Positions 49,329 to 60,288 of a stretch of 64,000 nucleotides of DNA are shown here, piece by piece. The DNA lies in contig OX246740.1 in NCBI GenBank assembly GCA_945910005.1, forward strand, positions 3,241,897 through 3,305,896, read 5' to 3'. The stretch's first letter is position 1. Each line of letters begins with the position of its first letter. The position numbers were made by a program, and so were the translations under genes. A model generated the notes under the pieces. The model saw only the letters and a list, made by a program, of their open reading frames with translations, was not told the DNA's origin and ran no database searches. This stretch comes from Isoperla grammatica. Taxonomy: Eukaryota; Arthropoda; Insecta; Plecoptera; Perlodidae.

Positions 49329-49530
49329 TAGCCCCAACGTAAGTATTTGCATACCGACCACAGATCCTTATAAGTTATCTACGGTCACAGATTCTTGGCG
49401 GTCTTTCAGACAGTCGTAAATGTAGTTTTGCGCTTAGTAGAGTGCACAAGCCTAATTAGCCACGCCCACCGTTCCAGGTAACCAACGCAAGGTCGTATAT
49501 TATCCTTCACGGACCTGTTTCAATTAGATG
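49329..49530 (-). mobile_element. MITE family G, copy 2 (one end missing)
   Basis: It begins at TAGCCCCAACGTAAGTAT and contains the inverted form of a ~95-bp block shared with 59,922-60,016 (landmarks CTAATTGAAACAGG and GGTTACCTGGAACGGTGGGC read on the minus strand). The opposite terminus is not recognisable. Confidence 0.75.
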
Positions 49531-50360
49531 GAAGGAACTAGCGAACTAGACATTTCTGAGGAACTACAATATCATTAACCTACCCCATCAACAACCACCT
49601 CCCAGTCCCACAGTAGTGTACATGTGCTCACTGAATATCAGGACATCAAATACGCGGTTTTTTGTTTTTGTTTAGTCCGAAACACAGGCCCACATATCAG
49701 GAATACGCCCATTCAAATAAATGAAAATTCATGTATTGCAGAGCATTAACATAAAAAGTATATGAAACAAATGCATAAATTTAATTTCTCTTTCGCGTTA
49801 TAATCTGTATATAAAAAATGTACTAATAGGCTTCGCTACCCATAATAACAAAACCGTGATTGATGTTAGAGATTAAAGACAAACGAACGCAATTATTTTG
49901 TTTGATTTGTGTTTGGTGGTAGTACGTGGCTAACACTGAAGGCCATTTTATTTGACGTTCATATATCATGTGCTTTGATGAAACAGCTAAACTTGCAGTC
50001 CAAAGGCAATTGTCAACCATTCAAACGAATGTAATGTCGAAATCAGGTATCAATTTGTCACGTAATCAGCTTCAAGCTTCGGTATACGGCATTATATTGG
50101 CAATGATATTGTAAAATGATGTTTGACATTTACATTGTATAGCACTGACCTTTCGGGATTCGATGAAACCGCTAGAACTTTATAGTAACTCTTGCAACTG
50201 ACAGTTCACCACACGCCTATGGCTGTATCCATATTACCCTACCTTTCAAAGTGGCATTCTGTCCTCTCCTTCAAGGTTGAGGTCTGAAGGTCAAGTGCAG
50301 ATGTCATTCAGCCTAGTCATACTGACAAAACGTATGTCACACTCATTTTAAACGGCTCCC
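49531..50360. other. AT-rich DNA, no feature supported
   Basis: I see nothing supportable here. Confidence 0.5.
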
Positions 50361-50494
50361 AAATCGTCAATTAACACTGTTGTTAGTGACAATGTGGCAG
50401 GAGTTTTAAACAAGTATGCGTCGAATCGACAATTAAATTAGCACTGTTGTTAGTGACTATGTGGTAGGAGTTTTAAGCAAGTATGCGTTGCCCA
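50361..50494 (+). repeat. 67-bp tandem duplication
   Basis: CACTGTTGTTAGTGAC occurs at 50,375 and 50,442, with GTGGNAGGAGTTTTAANCAA and GTATGCGT following in both copies. Confidence 0.85.
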
Positions 50495-51261
50495 TGTCGG
50501 AAAACCTAGTACATTAAGTAAAATATCTGAGGTAGTTAAGTTACAATAAAATATCGAAATAAAAGTCTCAACATAAGAACATGTTCGTGGCATGGTATAA
50601 TGTTTGAGAACACGATGTTCAAAACCGTAGTAACACTTAAACTAAAACTGTATTATTTTGCAACTCACCTAAAACTATTTAAGCTGGTCTCGGCCCCCAG
50701 ACTTCGGGACAATGGGTTTAAAATAGGGTTTACTACTTGTGGTGCTAGATGCGGTTTTGCACTATAGTCTGCCCACTAGCTCTTTTACGAATAATATCAG
50801 ATCTGCTTACGACAAAAGGCGTTTGAAGGTGTGTGAGATAAATGTCTATCGACATAAAATCCTTCGAGAATACCCGACCATTGACTAATAGCGTTATTGT
50901 GAGGTACTGTTCCAATGTGGTTTGTTTAATTTATGTTTCAATATCACGTTTTAAAAGGTACCGTGTATCTATCGGATGCTTTTCTAAGTATCGTGTATCT
51001 TTCCTATACCCAGACAACGTCTAGCCTATGAAACTCCCTTCTGTTGGTTAAAGTTGCATTTAAAAGCTTCAAAGTTCCCAAAAAGTAAACCAAAAATTGT
51101 CGTTGCATCAATAATGTAATATGGTTTCTTAAAGTGTCTTTGTTTGTTCCATTAAATATTTACGTTTTTCAAATTTATTTGTTTAGTTTTTGTAGTGACT
51201 GTGTTGTTGCTAGCACCTCTCCTCCATCTTACAGTCACAAGAAAGAACACCAATTTTCTGT
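50495..51261. other. AT-rich DNA, no feature supported
   Basis: A near direct repeat TAYCGTGTATCT occurs at about 50,960 and 50,990. Otherwise nothing. Confidence 0.5.
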
Positions 51262-51346
51262 GGAATGACATATTTTTGTTTAATTTTTGACAACTTAAAA
51301 AAAATTTAAAGCAATTTTAAGCACCACAAATCGGTGGTTCCTCAAA
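51262..51346 (+). repeat. Dispersed repeat, second copy of 7.75 kb
   Basis: Aligns with 7,752-7,840 through GAATGACATATTTT, AAAGCAATTTTAA and AATCGG.GGTTCC. Confidence 0.5.
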
Positions 51347-52519
51347 GTATCTGACCGAATACTCCTCATATCAGCTGATACTTCGTTAGGCAGAACTCTT
51401 CTCTGCACTCAGATCTCCATGTAAACAGTCGTGCGTCGAATGACCCGCTTGCTTGCTACAGCATCTACACTTCTCGTCTGAGGCAGCCGAGTCGAGATCC
51501 CCTTATTTGGAGAGCGGTAAATTAACCCGCTCGGTCCCTAAAGTCGAGACAATCTATCTTTTCTGGACGTTGGAATGAGCACCTCCTAAATAACTGCGGT
51601 TCTTATTATTCAACCGAACCGAATGGTTTTACCATACGATGTTTGGCGCGAGGAATGTCGCCGGCTGAATATTTATTGCGTTATTGTCTTACCAGTGCAA
51701 ATACAGGAGGGTTGTGTTAAAATATATTTCTTTGAACTTGAAAATAGTCGTACATTTATGAAAATAAATATGTAGTTTAGAAATTCGTTTCTTTAGTATG
51801 TTGGGTATTGTGTTGTTTAATTGTTTAAAACAGACAAACAGAAATAAGTTGCATAATAATTTGATCAATATAAAAGTACACAAAAGAGTGACGTTGTTAT
51901 TTACGAATACATAGCGAGAAAATTTTTTTTTTAAATAAAAGTTTGTTTTTAAATCTTTTATGGCATTTTCAGCTATTCTTTTGTGTAACCATCCAATATA
52001 AAATGGCTCTATTGTTTTTATAAAACAATACAAAACCTTAATGTCAATTATTGGATATAAGATAACTTTACCAACTATTTCGGCATTGTTTCCATTGGGT
52101 TGGGGCATCTCTGAACGCATACAACCTCAACACACAATGATCATTATTCACGTTTCAGAGGTGGACATAAAACGTAAAATAGAGCAAGTGGAGAAAAACG
52201 TGTTTTGTGTACTGTGTAAATGATGTGTTACAACACACCTTTCTAATTAAATAAGAACGTTTTACAAAACAAAACATTCATTAGAACAGAGCAACATTTA
52301 TAAGAAGTAACTAATAATTCTCTAAGGAGATACCTTTTTTTTATTTTAAAGCTATTTTAGCAGACATATTGGGAGTTATGCACCGTAGGTAGATATACAT
52401 TTTTAGTCAGAAGTTGTTTAAAAACATATTCGGTGCTTTTAAGTTGTATTCGTGCACTTGTATTCATCAGTGTACAAGGTAAAAGAATGTTTAACAACTT
52501 TTCAACGAAGACATCGTAA
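51347..52519. other. GC-richer block then AT-rich DNA, no gene called
   Basis: At 51,400-51,500 one minus frame has a cysteine/histidine cluster (KCRCCSKQAGHSTHDC) but is broken by several stops. The window's longest ATG frame (143 codons, 52,120-51,689 minus) is rich in I, K, F, L and N and unrecognised. With a stop frequency near 7% per codon at this composition, one such frame in 64 kb is unsurprising (rough estimate). Confidence 0.4.
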
Positions 52520-52965
52520 AGACATAAGACATCCTACGGACGAGCGTTAGATATCTTACGGACACGCATAAGACATCCTACGGACACACAAGACGTCGTC
52601 CGGACGTATATAAGACATCATACGGACGCGTATAAGACATCCTACTACGGACGCGCATAAGACATCCTACGGACACGCATAAGACATCATACGGACGCAT
52701 ATAAGACATTATACGGACACGCATAAGACATCCTACGGACCCACAAGACATCCTACGGACACGCATAAGACATCCTACGGACACACAAGACGTCGTCCGG
52801 ACGTATATAAGACATCCTACGGACACGCATAAGACATCCTACGGACACACAAGACATCGTCCGGACGTATATAAGACATCCTACGGACGCACATAAGACA
52901 TCCTACGGACGCGTATAAGACATCATACGGACGCGTATAAGACATCCTACGGACGCATATAAGAT
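52520..52965 (+). repeat. 22-bp minisatellite, unit ATAAGACATCCTACGGACACGC
   Basis: About 19 variant units. The core ACATCCTACGGAC is well kept, while the segment after it varies (ACGCATA, GCGTATA, GCACATA) and some units are shortened with CGTCGTCCGGACGTATA inserted. CpG-rich compared with its surroundings. Long minus-strand frames here (repeating VGCLMRVRRMSY-like peptides) follow from the repeat and are not called as genes. Confidence 0.95.
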
Positions 52966-53271
52966 ACCCCGCAGACGTCCCTCCCCCGAGGAATGCAGCG
53001 CGGTGCGCGGTAGACCCTCGCGCATGCGTGCCAGCGTGTCCAGCCAGCATGTCCCTGCGGTCAGCCGCGCACTAATGGGCCCCGAACAAGACCGAGACAT
53101 CCTACGGACGCGTATAAGACATCCTACGGACGCATATAAGATACCCCGCAGACGTCCCTCCCCCGAGGAATGCGGTGCGGTGCGCGGTAGACCCTCGCGC
53201 ATGCGTGCCAGCGGTCCAGCCAGCATGTCCCTGCGGTCAGCCGAGCACTAATGGGCCCCGAACAAGACCAA
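52918..53271 (+). repeat. 177-bp higher-order duplication at the minisatellite edge
   Basis: Two near-identical copies (52,918-53,094 and 53,095-53,271) each contain two minisatellite units, then AAGATACCCCGCAGACGTCC and a GC-rich unique part ending CACTAATGGGCCCCGAACAA. They differ by only a few bases and one single-base indel, so the duplication is recent or kept uniform by exchange. Confidence 0.95.
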
Positions 53272-53991
53272 GATCAAAGATCAACAAACGGGACATTTCG
53301 GCTACTTCAAACCGCAAATACGAATTTTACAAGTCCTCAGTTTGAATTATTATTAATTTTCTCTAGGTAATAACTTTCAGATCCGCATACATAGTAGCGA
53401 TAAACCATACGGAAGATTCTTTGGATGCCAATTGGTGTGAATGGGTACGTGTAAATTGGCTGAAGGCCACTTTTATGTCAACGTTTTCATTTCACTTCAT
53501 TCTTCTTCAGTCGGTAATTCGGCCAGGCTGTTAAATCTAGGTCGGTAATATAACTTGAAGATGAATTAAGTTGTGATTTTTATTTAACGAACATACAGCG
53601 TAAGGCAATCTAAGCCAATTAGTAGTTTAATCTAGTAACTTTAAAAATATGATTTAAAATTCAAACTTAAATCAGTAATCACATTATTAAAGTGTCGAAA
53701 TATTTCTTTCATTAAAAAAGTTGTGTGTTTGATGTTCGCTGGCGAAGCATTTTTCACTTCGTAGTGACCACTGATTCTAGTAGTAATTAGAGTTTGTAAT
53801 ATCTCACACTGTCACATTCATCGTACACGTCAACACCATGCGTCAACATAATGCGTCAACACTATACAAACAAACCTCAATAAGCATCGTACTCGTTAGT
53901 CCCCCATTTTATACTGACCTCCGCCCGGTTCATGCACGCTGTATCAACGAAAATAAACAAAACTCATTGTGTTTTTTTTTACACAGGTTTC
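53272..53991. other. AT-rich DNA, no feature supported
   Basis: I see nothing supportable here. Confidence 0.5.
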
Positions 53992-54118
53992 ACCTTATAG
54001 ACTAGACTAGTTTTAATAATTTTTCAGCTTTGGGGCCCCTCGTGTTAAAAGCTGCCAACAAAGTGATCCTAATAGATTTTTAAACGCTGAATCCGAATAA
54101 CATTGTTGGCAATCGCCA
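53992..54118 (+). repeat. Flanking repeat, left copy
   Basis: Landmarks GACTAGACTAGTTTT, TTAAAAGCTGCCAACAA and CATTGTTGGCA recur in inverted orientation at 57,120-57,283. The pair brackets both long-unit arrays. Each copy also contains its own small inverted repeat (TGCCAACAA / TTGTTGGCA). Confidence 0.75.
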
Positions 54119-54329
54119 TTTTCACTTTTATACCCTTAAATCGTATTAAGGGTTGGTTTTTGCCGTCAAGAAGAAACAAAATCACAGAAACCACTATCAA
54201 ATTATTATTATTACTCAGCGAAGATTAACTAATGCAATTGATGATTTTAAAAAATGGATAAAGTTAATATCAGGGTGTAAAACGAGGATGCAACAAGAAA
54301 AAAGTGCATATAATTTATGCAACTACTAG

Positions 54330-55860
54330 ACTTTGAGCCAGAGGGTAATAATGGCTCATGAATAAACGTATGGTACACCATTGGATTACCTATACTCGCG
54401 AAAATATTGTGTAATATGGAACTTTTTCAATATCGGAAGGGAAAATGGCGTCGCGACGCCTCAAATTCAGGTGTCTGAATTTCATGTGTGCACATCTGTC
54501 TATATAAATGCCTCTAACTTTGTATTTATTCTAGATAGAGCCATGAAATTAACTAGTAGTAACTAGTAATGTTTAGTTTGTTTATGAAAAAAATAAAAAA
54601 TACAAACACAATTTGGTAATAGTCCGTTACAGGATAAAAAAGACCACGGTAGCAAGAATTGTAACAATCGCACTTGTTTGGTTAGCCCTGAGAGCCAAAC
54701 TTACAAATTTCGTTATAAATTCGATACACCATTAAGTTAGTCATACTTTCAGATAAATTATTTGGTATAGCACATTTCAATATCGGAAGGAAAAGTGGCG
54801 GTGTGACAAATCAAAGTCAGACGATGTCTGAATTTCACTTAGGCCTATGCAGATATTGTGTCCAATCAATTACTCTAGCTTGTGCTTGCTTTCAGGTGGA
54901 TCCATAGAGTTAGCCACTATTAACTTTCAAATGTTAACTTTGTTGATAGAAAAATTATAAACAATAAAAAACATTGATAAGTACTCCGTTTCATAAAAAA
55001 TAGACCTCCGTAACGAGAATTGTAACAATCTCAAGACCCCTGAGAGCCACATTTATGAAATTGGATCAATCTGTCTTTACCCGTTGAAATCTATACATTC
55101 TTTAGAAAAAAGTATTTAGTATGTAACATTTCAATATCGGAAGGGTTAGTGGCGTTGCAACGCCCCAAAGCCAAACAATGCCTAAATGTAACGTACGCAT
55201 TTCTGTCAATTAAATAACTCTAGCTTATTATTGCTTCTAGGTAGAGTCATGAAATTCACTTTTATTAACTCGTATGGTTATGATTGTTTACATAAACAAA
55301 ATAAAAAACAAAATAAATATTGATAGATACTCCGTTTCGTAAAACAAATAGACATCCTCAGCGAGAATTCTAACAATATGAAGACTTTGGTTACCCCTGA
55401 GAGCTATATTTTTTAAACTGGATTAATGGTTTTTAACTTTTGAAATCAATGTATATCTTATTTCATTATTTGGTATGGAATATGTCAATATCGGAAGGGA
55501 TTGTGGCGTCGCAACGCCCCAAAGTTAACATTGTCAGGATTTCGCGTACGCACTACGTGTCTATTAATTAACTGTACCTTTTTATTGATTCTAGGTAGAG
55601 CCATAAAGTTAATTGTCATTAACTCGTAAGGTTAACACTGTTTACAAAACAAAATTTAAAAACAAAATAAATGTTGATAAGTACTCCGTTTCTTAAAAAA
55701 ATAGACCACGGCTTGCAATAATGTTTAACAATCTCGGTAATTTGGTTACCCCTGAGAGCCAGATTGATGAATTTAGTTATCAATGTCTTCCACCATTGGA
55801 TTCGTCACACTCTAAGAAAATTATTAAATAAAGCATATTTGTAATATTATAAGGAAAAAA
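54330..55860 (+). repeat. ~354-bp tandem array
   Basis: Unit starts marked by CAATATCGGAAGG fall at 54,428, 54,778, 55,132 and 55,486, with a decayed fifth start near 55,840 and a partial unit before the first. Spacings are 350, 354 and 354. Other kept blocks are AGACCACGG, CCCTGAGAGCCA and TTATTC.TAGGTAGAGCCAT. Just after each start lies a palindromic GC core (GGCGTCGCGACGCC at 54,447-54,460; GGCGTTGCAACGCC at 55,151-55,164; one mismatch pair at 55,505-55,518; decayed in unit 2). Confidence 0.92.
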
Positions 55861-55861
55861 G

Positions 55862-56720
55862 CTTAAAAGAAGAGATTGAGCCCACCCACCTGCACAGGGA
55901 CTGCTACGTCCTTCTTGACACTTTCCTCCAAATACCCGACGTCATATGATCTTCGTTGTCGATTACGTCGTTAAACCAAAATAAATAAAAAATGTTTAGC
56001 CCACCCACATAGTTCACTCTTCCTTCAATGAGAAGCCCACTGGAGCAAAAGTTTGTACATTTGAGTACAGATTGACATACAAGAAATTAAAGTTCTACGT
56101 AACAATTAAGTTCTATAAAAAAAACGTGAATATTATGTTTGTGTAGAATTCTAAGAGGAATAATTCTTGTCATATTCTATTTTGTCATGAAACTTGGCAT
56201 TATGGAGATAAATGGGTAAAACACTTGCAGTGGCGACCATTTTGTTTTTTACGTACAGCTCGTGAATCTCTAAAATTTGAGCCGAGTTCTATCAAAATTA
56301 TTATTACATATACTTAAAGGAAGAGACTTAGCCCACTCACATAGTTCATTCTTCATTCATTGAGAAGCCCACTGGATCCAAAATATGTACATTTTAGTAC
56401 AGATTAACATGCACAAAATTAAAGTTCTACGTGAGTATTAAATTCTACAAACATACGTGCATATCATGTTTGTGTAAAATTTTAAGAGAAATATTTCTTG
56501 TCATATTCAATTTTGTCATAAAACTTTGCATTGTGGAGATAAATGGGAAAAACACTTGCAGTGGCGGCCATTTTATTTTTTGCGTACAGCTCGTGAATGT
56601 CTAACATTTGAGCCGGGCACTATCAAATTTATTATTCTATAATCTAAAAGGAAGCGATTGAGCCTACTCCCATACTTGCTTCATCAAGGAGCCCACGGAT
56701 GTACATTCAAGTAGAGACTC
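55862..56720 (+). repeat. ~331-bp tandem array, interrupted by a SINE
   Basis: Units start at about 55,862, 56,312 and 56,643 (the last partial). The first measures 450 bases, and subtracting the 119 bases of SINE plus one target duplication leaves 331, the same as the second. Kept blocks are AGCCCACYCAC, TTAAAGTTCTACGT, CACTTGCAGTGGCG.CCATTT and CAGCTCGTGAATSTCTAA. The first array ends within a few bases of where this one starts, with no unique sequence between. Confidence 0.92.
55890..55997 (+). mobile_element. 5'-truncated SINE with 11-bp target duplication
   Basis: A 108-bp insertion is flanked by perfect AGCCCACCCAC copies (55,879-55,889 and 55,998-56,008). It contains CACTTTCCTCCAAATACCC, a GACGTCATATGATCTTCGTT block and the 3' end ACGTCGTTAAACCAAAATAA followed by AAAT/A-rich tail. 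The 3' end is shared with the minus-strand element at 20,531. A short simple tail, 5' truncation and an 11-bp duplication are the marks of LINE-driven target-primed insertion. Confidence 0.9.
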
Positions 56721-57119
56721 CGCTTCGCTCTGCTGCCCCTAGGATTATTACACTTTGCCACCTTGTTTCAATTACTACACAATACCTAAATTATTAAGAC
56801 TAAATATGACGATTGTACACTATTTATGAATTGTCGATGATGTTTCCGGAAAAAAATAATATCTCCATTATGTACCGTTTACTTGCAATAAAGTGAAACA
56901 TTTCATTGCTGCTCAACAAAAACTGAATATTTTGTGTCATAGAGCCATTTTCTTATTCAGTTTCGATGAAAATTGAAAATCTGAAATAGTCAAATTCTTA
57001 ACAGTACATTTTTCTAATAACAAAACTTTAAAGATAAATATTAGTATAATTTTCTCCGGACTTATGAATTATTAAAGATAATTCCGTAAAAATTGATTTT
57101 TAGGGGGTGTTTGGGGTGT
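56721..57119. other. AT-rich DNA between array and right flanking repeat
   Basis: No gene supported. GGGGTGTTT is repeated around 57,104-57,125. Confidence 0.5.
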
Positions 57120-57283
57120 TTGGGGTTGAAATACTCAAACAAAAAACTGCCAACAATGGTTTTCGAATGCAGGGTATTCTCCTGAGTAAGAATAACCTTG
57201 TTGGCAGCTTTTAACAACCCGGTACCCCAATATCGAGAAGGAGACACATTTTTTGAAAACTGATCTAGTCTATTAGTAGAGTT
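57120..57283 (-). repeat. Flanking repeat, right copy (inverted)
   Basis: On the minus strand: GACTAGATCAGTTTT, TTGTTAAAAGCTGCCAACAA and CCATTGTTGGCAG in the order seen at 53,992-54,118, with roughly 30 more bases between landmarks. A 77-codon frame here is a by-product. Confidence 0.75.
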
Positions 57284-58050
57284 CACAAACCTCATTCGTC
57301 ACGCCTGCCGTGTTTGAGGTTTTCAGAATAATAATGCGCAATCAAAAATGATCAATCCGTGTTCAAGTAGTTGTTATAGGAACTGGAAACGTAGAACAGA
57401 CTACAGCCAATATTCGAACAACAAATTAGCGTTTTATGGATATATCTCAAGAACAACGCACAGCATTAGAATTGTGAGAGATACGCGTTATTTGTATTCG
57501 TAAGAACTAAATAAACTGTATGAAAAATATGTATAAGTTTGTAATTATTATTGACATTGTTAATGAACTTTGAGCCTGGACCTGTTCTACCCCGGGCCAA
57601 GACGGCCACGTTTGTATGTAGAGGGATATTAGGTTTATAGTTCAAATCTAAAGTTTTCCGTCAACTAACTTCACAACTTGTATCCATTTTGTCCGACTAT
57701 ATCATATGAAAAATGAATTTCTTTTGTTGAGCAACACGATAAATTAAGGATACAACAAAAACAGTATTTGCTCTATCACCTATTCTGCACTCTTTTTTTT
57801 ATCCGATATGGTTAGGCCACCGATCGTTTATTCTGATCATGATAATGTTAATTGCATATTGATCTGTGGTATCCCAAAACCAATGTATCGCCTTTACAAC
57901 AATTGTATACACATCGGTCATTACGCTACATTATATTATCCTATAAACTCGGTATGCTTTTCCTGTCATAACCACTCCAACTTCGTAAGTCCAATCTAAG
58001 AATGGTTTCTTACTCTCAATCTTCCAAAAATATCCTTTCCCCAGCTATTA
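57284..58050. other. AT-rich DNA, no gene supported
   Basis: Contains a solo arm resembling MITE family F near 57,448-57,520 and a small GC-rich CCCCGGGCCAAGACGG at 57,592. Confidence 0.45.
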
Positions 58051-58477
58051 TTTCCATGAGCCCAAACCAGCGTACGTATTGTAACAAAGTATGACAGTTT
58101 TGTCTCTCATATTTCCATGAGTCCAAACCAGCGTACGTATTGTAACAAAGTATGACAGTTTTGTCTCTTATATTTCCATGAGTCCAAACCAGCATACGTA
58201 TTATAATAAAGTATGAAAGTTTTGTCTCTTATATTTCCATGAGTCCAAACCAGCGTACGTATTATAATAAAGTATGAAAGTTTTGTCTCTTATATTTCCA
58301 TGAGTCCAAACCAGCGTACGTATTATAATAAAGTATGACAGTTTTGTCTCTCATATTTCCATAAGTCTAAACTAGCGTACGTATTGTAACAAAGTATGAC
58401 AGTTTTGTCTCTCATATTTCCATGAGTCCAAACCAGCGTACGTATTATGATAAAGTATGAAAGTTTTGTCTCTCAAC
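58051..58477 (+). repeat. 61-bp tandem array, seven units
   Basis: Units start at 58,051, 58,112, 58,173, 58,234, 58,295, 58,356 and 58,417 with a constant period of 61. Each carries TTTCCATGAGTCCAAACCAG, a GCGTACGTATT block and GTTTTGTCTCTYAT. Two variant classes exist (GTAACAAAGTATGACAG and ATAATAAAGTATGAAAG), arranged A-A-B-B-hybrid-A-B. Confidence 0.97.
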
Positions 58478-59370
58478 AAAATTTATTCCATTGTATTGTT
58501 ATTTGTTCACCCAGACCCGCAAAGGTGTTTGCATATCATATAGTATTGTTCTGCTTGCGATACAGAGCAAGTCCTTGCCACAGTATGTGATAAAGCGAAC
58601 GTGACGTATTCATACATGTTCTGCTTGGTATGGTTACATTGTGTGTGCACTGCTGTGTGTGTAATACTGCGGATATGGGGGATGCATTCACTGGGTTTCA
58701 ATATCTTTATAGCGCCCCCATCACAGGGGCAACGTTGTGTGCTAAACCCCTAATAAAACGAAATGATGCAGTTACCCATACAACAAACCTTCAAAATACA
58801 TCTTCTATGAAGATTCGAGTTGGTATCCTAGACGCAACGCAAGGAATTCGATTGGAAAATAGTGTGCGAGTTATTTTATCTCCTCGAAAAAGTAAAAGTA
58901 TTTGAACTCCCTCGAGTAACATACATTTCTTGAATAAGAATTTCGTGTAATTTATAATAGTTCCTGAGAATTCGTATCTGGAAATCTGGTTCGAGTTTCG
59001 TTTTTCGTGCTATAATTTTTTTTACTTTCTAGTCCATATCAACAATTTCTCGTGAAACTTAATTTTCTGGTTAGATAAAAATAATTGGTATCATTCGTAT
59101 TAAGCAAAGATGGCAGTCCAATTATGTTTTTTCATGCAAAAGAAATGGTTTCTCCGACTTGGCGGCAAATGGGGGCAGCAATTTATTGTATTCGTATGTA
59201 GTTTCATTTTATCTTGTAAGCTCTGGGTTTTGGTTAATACCACAGTATGTATTAGGATGTGGGGGTAACAAAGTGAAATAACCGACATTCTTTTGGGGGT
59301 AATAATTTCAAACTCAAAAAAACTAAAACGAGTTGAAGAGAGACAAAGAGAAAAAGAAAGCTGGCAATAG
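58478..59370. other. AT-rich DNA, no gene supported
   Basis: The 91-codon frame at 58,630-58,905 has no recognisable domain. Confidence 0.45.
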
Positions 59371-59371
59371 G

Positions 59372-59404
<33 letters not shown>
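59371..59404 (+). repeat. (GA)n microsatellite
   Basis: About 16 GA units with one AA interruption. Frames of 70-105 codons around it on both strands follow from the low complexity. Confidence 0.95.
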
Positions 59405-59836
59405 GATTCTTGTACACCTTGCCAAGAATATAAATTTCTCACTCTCATTCTCCCTCCCACCCACTTACTTAAAATCCATTCCCACCACTTTGATCTTCGC
59501 ACTTCCGGTTGTTCATCTCTTTCGGGTAACTTTTTATTACTTTCTTCTTTCTTCTCTATTTAAGTATTTTCCACGGTAATCGTTATTTAACATTGTACCA
59601 GGTTTCATTGAAGACTAATCTCGGACAGACTGTGTTTTACAATTACGTACGGTCACCCCTCAGCTTCTTTGTATAAACAATGCAACATTCGATGTTACTA
59701 TATTTCAGAAGAATCGTTATTTAAAGCAAATAGTAAAACGAAAAAAGTGAAAAACAAAAGTAAATATATGTTTAGTTTTTGTGTACTAGAGAACAACATC
59801 TTTGGCGTATCTTTCGAAATATTGGTTTCTTAAAGT

Positions 59837-60144
59837 TGGCCCAACGTAAGTACTCTCATGCTTACGTCACAGCCGAGTCCAATGGTACCAACTTAATTTT
59901 CTACATCTCTAATGCTAACCACCTAATTGAAACAGGTTCATTAAGGATTGTTTACGACCTTCCGTTGGTTACCTGGAACGGTGGGCGTGGCTAATGCTTG
60001 TGTACTCTACTCAGCGGAAGACTGCTTCTTTACGAATCGGTGAAAAAACAACAGGAATCTTTTGATTTTCTTGGTATTAGCGTGCATGAAATGTGCGTTC
60101 GATAAGGATTTGATGTCGGTATAGGAATACTTACGTTCGGGCTA
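59837..60144 (+). mobile_element. MITE family G, copy 1
   Basis: The ends TGGCCCAACGTAAGTA (59,837) and ATACTTACGTTCGGGCTA (60,127-60,144) are inverted. The interior block 59,922-60,016 is closely matched in inverted orientation at 49,433-49,530. 308 bp, no coding. The 71-codon frame across it is a by-product. Confidence 0.8.
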
Positions 60145-60266
60145 GTATACTACCAGGTTACTCACTGGGAACCAAGTTTTGTAAATAATGTATGTTATTG
60201 TTTATACATTTTCAAGTAATATTGAACTCTTCTGGCTGTCAAATAATATCATATTATGGTTAAACT

Positions 60267-60288
60267 AAAAAAAAAAAAAAAAAAAAAA
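60267..60288 (+). repeat. Poly-A run, 22 bases
   Basis: No AATAAA within the 30 bases before it and no recognisable retroposed gene upstream, so I do not call a processed pseudogene. Confidence 0.9.

Noticed and set aside
51400..51500. Cys/His cluster resembling a retroviral-type zinc knuckle (minus)
   Set aside because: The spacing is one residue off the CCHC pattern and the frame has several stops on both sides.
51689..52120. Longest ATG-started frame (143 codons, minus)
   Set aside because: Composition is AT-driven (I, K, F, L, N), no motif is visible, and a frame this long is roughly what chance allows in 64 kb at this base composition.
52578..53226. Several 77-107-codon minus-strand frames with repeating peptides
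   Set aside because: They are products of the 22-bp minisatellite and its 177-bp duplication, with no independent coding evidence.
59100..59563. 70-105-codon frames on both strands around 59.3 kb
   Set aside because: They arise from the (GA)n repeat and neighbouring low-complexity sequence.
60180..60288. Processed pseudogene ending in the A22 run
   Set aside because: No polyadenylation signal, no upstream reading frame of note and no flanking duplication seen.
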